Shown piece after piece: positions 60,603 to 64,000 of a DNA stretch of 64,000 bases. Both the position numbers and the translations under genes were made by a program. The stretch comes from Eleftheria terrae (lineage in GTDB: Bacteria; Pseudomonadota; Gammaproteobacteria; Burkholderiales; Burkholderiaceae_C), in NCBI RefSeq assembly GCF_030419005.1, contig NZ_CP106953.1, positions 124,001-188,000 of the forward strand. Direction: 5' to 3'. The stretch's first letter is position 1, and the number at the start of each line of letters is the position of its first letter. The notes beneath the pieces were generated by a model. It was not told where the DNA came from. It made no database searches and saw only the letters and a list, made by a program, of their open reading frames with translations.

Positions 60603-62441
60603 TCAGGCGATGGCCGGCTCCGGCTGCTGCCGGCGCTGCAGCAAGGCCTCGTAGTGCTCGCGCAGCGCGCGCCGCAGGATCTTGCGGGTGGGCCCCTTGG
60701 GCAGCTCGGGCAGGTCATCCAGCGTGTGCAGCAGCACCACCGGCCCGGGGCACTTGTAGCGGGCGATGCGCTCGCCGCACAAGCGGCGGATGTCGTCCTC
60801 GCCGAGCGTCGAGCCGGGCACGAGCTTGACATAGAGGCAGACCTCCTGGCCCAGCAGCGCATCGGCAATGCCGAAGGCGGCGCACTCGACCACGTCGGCA
60901 CAGCCGTGCAGCGCGTTCTCGACCTCGGCGGGGTAGATGTTCTCGCCGCCCTTGATGATCAGGTCGTCCAGCCGGGTGGCGAAGTAGAAGTGGCCCTCGG
61001 CGTCCTGCCAGCCGTGGTCGCCGGTGTGCAGCCAGCCGTCCTGCAGGCGCCGCTCGGTGACTTCGGGCAGGTGGTGGTAGCCGCGGGTCACGTTGCCGCC
61101 GCGGATCAGGATCTCGCCGGTCTGGCCGGGCGGCAGCGTGCGGCCGTCCTCGTCCACCACCTTCATCTCGTTGCAGGGCAGTGCCACGCCGATGGAGCCA
61201 CTGCGCCGCAACGCGGCGGGGTGGCGGTTCATGGTCGAGAAGGAGGTGGTTTCGGTGAGACCGTAGCCCTCGAACACCGGCACCTGGTAGCGGGCCTCGA
61301 AACGGTTGCGCATCTCCTCCAGCAGCACCTGCCCGCCGCAGACGATGCCGCGCAGCGACTGGTCGGTGCGCTTGAGGCCGAACTCGAGGAAGGTGGACAG
61401 GAAGGCCGGCATCACGCTGGTCCAGTGCACCTGGTGCTGATCGATCATCTTCCAGAACGACATCAGCGCCGACCTGCCTTCCAGGATCACCGAGCTGCCA
61501 CCCACCTGAAGCGGGCTGAGCAGGGTGATGACCTGGCCGTTGTTGTGGAACATCGGCAGGATGCACATGGTGCGCGTACCGGGCTCGAAGCCGAACCACT
61601 GGGCGAGCGCCGCGGCATCGGCCAGGAAGTTGCGGTGCGACAGCACCACGCCCTTGGGATGGCCGGTGGTGCCCGAGGTGTAGAGGATGCCGGCCGGGTC
61701 GTCCGCCGCGATGCCGGCAGCGGGGGCCAGCAGCCCGGTGTCGCCGCCGGCCTGCAGCGCCTCGATGCCGTGGCCGGAGGTGGCGTCGGCCAGCAGCAGC
61801 CGGACCCCGTCCAGCAGGCCGGCTGCCGCTTCGCGGGCCGCGGCCAGCTGGCGGTCGAACAGCGCCAGGCGGGCGCCGCTGTCGCGCACGATATAGGCCA
61901 GCTCGGCGGCCGTCAGCGCCGGATTGATCGGCACCAGCACCAGGCCCAGCAGGTGGGCCGCGAAGTAGTGCGCCAGGAACTCGGGGCCGTTGGGCATCAC
62001 CACGCACAGCCGCTCGCCGCGCCGCAGCCCGTGCGACGACAGGCGTGCGGCAGCGGCCGAGGCCAGCTGGTGGAAGCCGCGGTAGGTGTAGCGGCTGTCT
62101 TCCTTGGGAAAGATCAGGAAGGGCGCCTCGGGCAGGGCCTGCGCGCGGGCGGCGAACAGCGCACCGATGGTGGACTCGCCGGCATCCGCCGCCGCCGGGG
62201 CGGGGGCCTCGGACTGCTGCTCGATGTACTGCAGCAGCCGCTCGAAGCTGTCGAGGCGGTAGGCCTCCTCCAGCTCGATGTCGAGGTCGAAGGCCTCGGC
62301 CAGTCGGCCGAGCAGCTGCACATGCTTGAGCGAGGTCCAGGCACCGAGGCTGGCCATCGAGGCGCCGGGGCCGAAGGCCTCGGTACCCAGCACCTGTCGG
62401 CCGAGCTGCTGCAGTTGGTCTTGGGGGCTGGCGTGGTTCAT
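60603..62441 (-). CDS. Acyl-CoA/ACP ligase with N-terminal carrier-like domain
   Basis: A 612-residue fusion. Residues ~1-80 resemble an acyl carrier protein (LGAWTSLKHVQLLGRLAEAF, LDSFERLLQYIEQQ), with Ser in the place of the phosphopantetheine site, but TSL instead of DSL. Residues ~95-600 are an AMP-forming ligase: YTSGTTGHPKGVVLSHRN, FEGYGLTETTSFS, TGDHGWQDAEGHFYFATRLD and the C-terminal KGPTRKILRR Lys. AGGAG precedes the ATG. It resembles the ligase/ACP sets found with exosortase-linked or PKS clusters. It begins ten bases after the decarboxylase stop. Confidence 0.85.
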   Translation of the reverse strand: MNHASPQDQLQQLGRQVLGTEAFGPGASMASLGAWTSLKHVQLLGRLAEAFDLDIELEEAYRLDSFERLLQYIEQQSEAPAPAAADAGESTIGALFAARAQALPEAPFLIFPKEDSRYTYRGFHQLASAAAARLSSHGLRRGERLCVVMPNGPEFLAHYFAAHLLGLVLVPINPALTAAELAYIVRDSGARLALFDRQLAAAREAAAGLLDGVRLLLADATSGHGIEALQAGGDTGLLAPAAGIAADDPAGILYTSGTTGHPKGVVLSHRNFLADAAALAQWFGFEPGTRTMCILPMFHNNGQVITLLSPLQVGGSSVILEGRSALMSFWKMIDQHQVHWTSVMPAFLSTFLEFGLKRTDQSLRGIVCGGQVLLEEMRNRFEARYQVPVFEGYGLTETTSFSTMNRHPAALRRSGSIGVALPCNEMKVVDEDGRTLPPGQTGEILIRGGNVTRGYHHLPEVTERRLQDGWLHTGDHGWQDAEGHFYFATRLDDLIIKGGENIYPAEVENALHGCADVVECAAFGIADALLGQEVCLYVKLVPGSTLGEDDIRRLCGERIARYKCPGPVVLLHTLDDLPELPKGPTRKILRRALREHYEALLQRRQQPEPAIA

Positions 62442-62451
62442 CAGGGTCTCC

Positions 62452-63663
62452 TCAGTCGTCGGGCTGCAGCAGCAGTTCCCGGAACTGGCCGCGCAGGCAA
62501 TGGTTGGAACTCATCGAGGACGCATAGCCGCCCGCATTCAGCAAGGCCATGAAGTCGCCAGGCGCCACCGGCGGCAGCGCCACCTCGGCGGCCCAGATGT
62601 CGAGCGCCTCGTTGATGTTGCCGGCCAGGGTGGCGGGCGCCACCGGCCCCGGCCGTGGACGGCAGGGCACCGGCTCGCAGGGCAGGTCGTAGAAGGCCGG
62701 CTCCACCGCCAGGTTGAAGCCGCCGTTGAGGCCGACAAAACGCTGGTCACGCTTGACCTCGTCGTAGCCGACGCGCAGCACCAGCATGCCGGCGTCCTTG
62801 GCGATGAAGTCGCCGGGCTCGATGGCGATCTCCAGCCCCGCCCCGCCCAGCTGCGCCTGCACGGCCGAGCGCCAGCGCGCCAGGTCCAGCGCGGCGTCGC
62901 CCGGCCGGTGCGGCAGGCCCAGCCCGCCGCCCAGGTTGACGCCCTGCAGGCCCGGCACCCGCTCGGCGAAGCCGGCCACCACCTGCAGCACCCGCTCGAA
63001 GGACGGCAGCTGCGCGTCGAGGTAGCCGCAGCCGGCATGGCAGTGCAGCCAGCGCACCTGCAGGCCGTGCTGTGCGGCCAGCGCCAGCGCCTCGGTGAAC
63101 TGCTCGCGGTAGATGCCGAACTTGGTGGTGATGGCACCGGCATAGCTGAGCCGCTCGCTGTCCGCATAGCCAATGCCGATGCCGGGATTGATGCGCAGGC
63201 CGATGCGCCGGCCCGGCGAATGCTCGCCCAGCAGGCGGATCGCGCCGAGGGTGTCGCAGTTGACATGCACCTCGGGCAATGCAGCCAGCAGGGCGGCGTC
63301 CTCCGGCATCATCCCGTGCGCGGTATAGGACAGCTGCCCGGGCCGCCAGCCGCAGGCCAGGGCCTCGCGCAGCTCCTCCGGCGAGCACACGTCCAGCCCG
63401 TGCAGCGGGGTCTGCCGCAGCTCGCACAGCAGCGGCCGGAAGCGGTTGGCCTTCATGGCGTAGTACAGGCGGAAGGGCGGGCCGAGCCCGGCCAAGAGCT
63501 CGTGCAGGCGCTGCACGTTGTGCCGCAGGCGGCGGGCGTCGTACAGGAACAGCGGCTCGGCGAAGGCGCCGGCCAGCGCGGCGACGTCGTGGCCGCAGAA
63601 CATCAGGCGGCCCTGCTCGTAGCGCAGGTCGTCACGGGCCCACCAGGGCTCGGGGGTTGGCAT
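62452..63663 (-). CDS. PLP-dependent amino-acid decarboxylase, LysA-like (fold type III)
   Basis: A 403-residue enzyme of the ornithine/diaminopimelate decarboxylase class. The PLP lysine is Lys71 in YYAMKANRFRPLL. WLHCHAGCGYLD and QGVNLGGGLGLPHR belong to the barrel phosphate-binding loops, and NHCLRGQFRELLL ends the C-terminal domain. The Cys of the active site in typical LysA (ESGD/CESGD motif) is not obvious. In this context it likely works on a carrier-bound or cluster-specific amino acid rather than in lysine synthesis, like the exosortase- or siderophore-linked subfamilies. It heads the visible part of the biosynthetic operon. Confidence 0.85.
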   Translation of the reverse strand: MPTPEPWWARDDLRYEQGRLMFCGHDVAALAGAFAEPLFLYDARRLRHNVQRLHELLAGLGPPFRLYYAMKANRFRPLLCELRQTPLHGLDVCSPEELREALACGWRPGQLSYTAHGMMPEDAALLAALPEVHVNCDTLGAIRLLGEHSPGRRIGLRINPGIGIGYADSERLSYAGAITTKFGIYREQFTEALALAAQHGLQVRWLHCHAGCGYLDAQLPSFERVLQVVAGFAERVPGLQGVNLGGGLGLPHRPGDAALDLARWRSAVQAQLGGAGLEIAIEPGDFIAKDAGMLVLRVGYDEVKRDQRFVGLNGGFNLAVEPAFYDLPCEPVPCRPRPGPVAPATLAGNINEALDIWAAEVALPPVAPGDFMALLNAGGYASSMSSNHCLRGQFRELLLQPDD

Positions 63664-63675
63664 CGTTCGGGTCTT

Positions 63676-63707
63676 TCGGTGTGTCGGTGTGTCGGTGTGT
63701 CGGTGTG
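63676..63707. repeat. Four tandem copies of an 8-base unit (TCGGTGTG)
   Basis: TCGGTGTG occurs four times without interruption, then TCGG. It fills the gap between the truncated gene at the window edge and the decarboxylase start. Short tandem units next to a start can vary in number, but the gap is not part of a reading frame here. Confidence 0.8.
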
Positions 63708-63728
63708 TCGGGGAGAAGGCGCGGCGGC

Positions 63729-64000
63729 TCAGGCAGGCTGGCCTTCGCCCAGCCAGGCAGCGGGCCAGGGCAGCCCGGCCGCCTCCAGCGCGGCGGGCGC
63801 GCGCGCCTGGGCCAGCGCCGCACGGGCCAGCGCGCCGGGCGCCAGGTGCCAGTGCGCGGTGGCGCCCGCCGGCTCCAGCCGGCCGCCAGCGGCGCTGCCC
63901 AGGGCTTGCAGGAAGTCAAGGGCTGGCTGGTTGCCGTCCAGCGCCGCCTGCTCGATCACGATCTCCGGCAGCCCGGCCGCCTCGGCGCCGAGCCCCAGGC
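63729..64000 (-). CDS. Partial gene at right edge, biosynthetic cluster, unknown
   Basis: The minus-strand frame is open from the window edge to TGA at 63729-63731 and encodes about 89 residues (LGLGAEAAGLPEIVIEQAAL, then DGNQPALDFLQALG and a helical Ala-rich end). It is the C-terminus of a larger protein. Not enough is present to name a family. Same strand and a 65-base gap suggest it belongs to the operon with the decarboxylase. Confidence 0.6.
   Translation of the reverse strand, partial: LGLGAEAAGLPEIVIEQAALDGNQPALDFLQALGSAAGGRLEPAGATAHWHLAPGALARAALAQARAPAALEAAGLPWPAAWLGEGQPA

Overview
The window is high-GC DNA with strongly G/C-ending codons. Its gene content (ChrA, paired Crp/Fnr-like regulators, a PEP-CTERM protein, a LamB-type sugar porin, ECF sigma factors with Ser/Thr kinases, a FAAL-type assembly-line cluster) fits a free-living betaproteobacterium of the order Burkholderiales, of the Leptothrix/Rubrivivax/Roseateles kind. 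That placement is inference from content; there is no rRNA or tRNA in the window.

Layout. 1-280: tail of a RidA-like gene. 0.7-13.1 kb: a compact beta-mannan utilisation locus. It has a LacI-type repressor and a six-gene minus-strand operon (sugar-binding protein, porin, secreted GH5 mannanase with two CBM10 modules, two permeases, AGE-family epimerase). Divergent plus-strand genes encode the MalK-type ATPase and a GH2 beta-mannosidase. A palindrome GTTTACTAAAC lies just downstream of the -10 box of both the repressor gene and the operon, and related half-sites lie at the ATPase promoter. Mannan would be cut outside the cell, pass the porin, be imported by the ABC system and be hydrolysed or epimerised in the cytoplasm.

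13.1-30.5 kb: mixed housekeeping and accessory genes. These include small hypothetical proteins, two divergent Crp/Fnr-like regulators, a transglutaminase-like protein with a zinc metallopeptidase, an RTX-repeat protein, an SRPBCC protein, a secreted DNA/RNA nuclease, two MFS carriers, a large di-heme lipoprotein and an XRE-cupin regulator. 30.6-31.1 kb: a cytosolic protein that is 36% methionine with 13 cysteines, built from two tandem copies of a ~55-residue unit. 31.9-46.6 kb: a DUF6351-like secreted hydrolase, a PEP-CTERM beta-structure protein, a LuxR-type regulator, an operon of ECF sigma factor plus two membrane Ser/Thr kinases, a diguanylate cyclase, a membrane protein and a small cupin.

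46.8-51.5 kb looks like a small accessory island. It holds a tyrosine-recombinase-fold protein lacking several usual catalytic residues, whose leaderless promoter is bracketed by two inverted 11-6-11 dif-like sites. It also holds a partial arsenic locus (ArsC and an ArsI/CadI-type protein, no ArsR or pump), a 32-unit heptad repeat whose first part is an uninterrupted G-quadruplex-type array, and chrA. 51.5-57.2 kb: hydrolases, a quinone-oxidoreductase, a secreted cysteine-containing protein and an AEC carrier. 57.3-64 kb: the edge of a biosynthetic cluster (FAAL, malonyl-type acyltransferase, small membrane protein, ACP-ligase fusion, PLP decarboxylase and one truncated gene) that continues past the right end.

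Coordinates of starts were chosen from Shine-Dalgarno spacing and family length. All functional names rest on recognised motifs, not on database searches.
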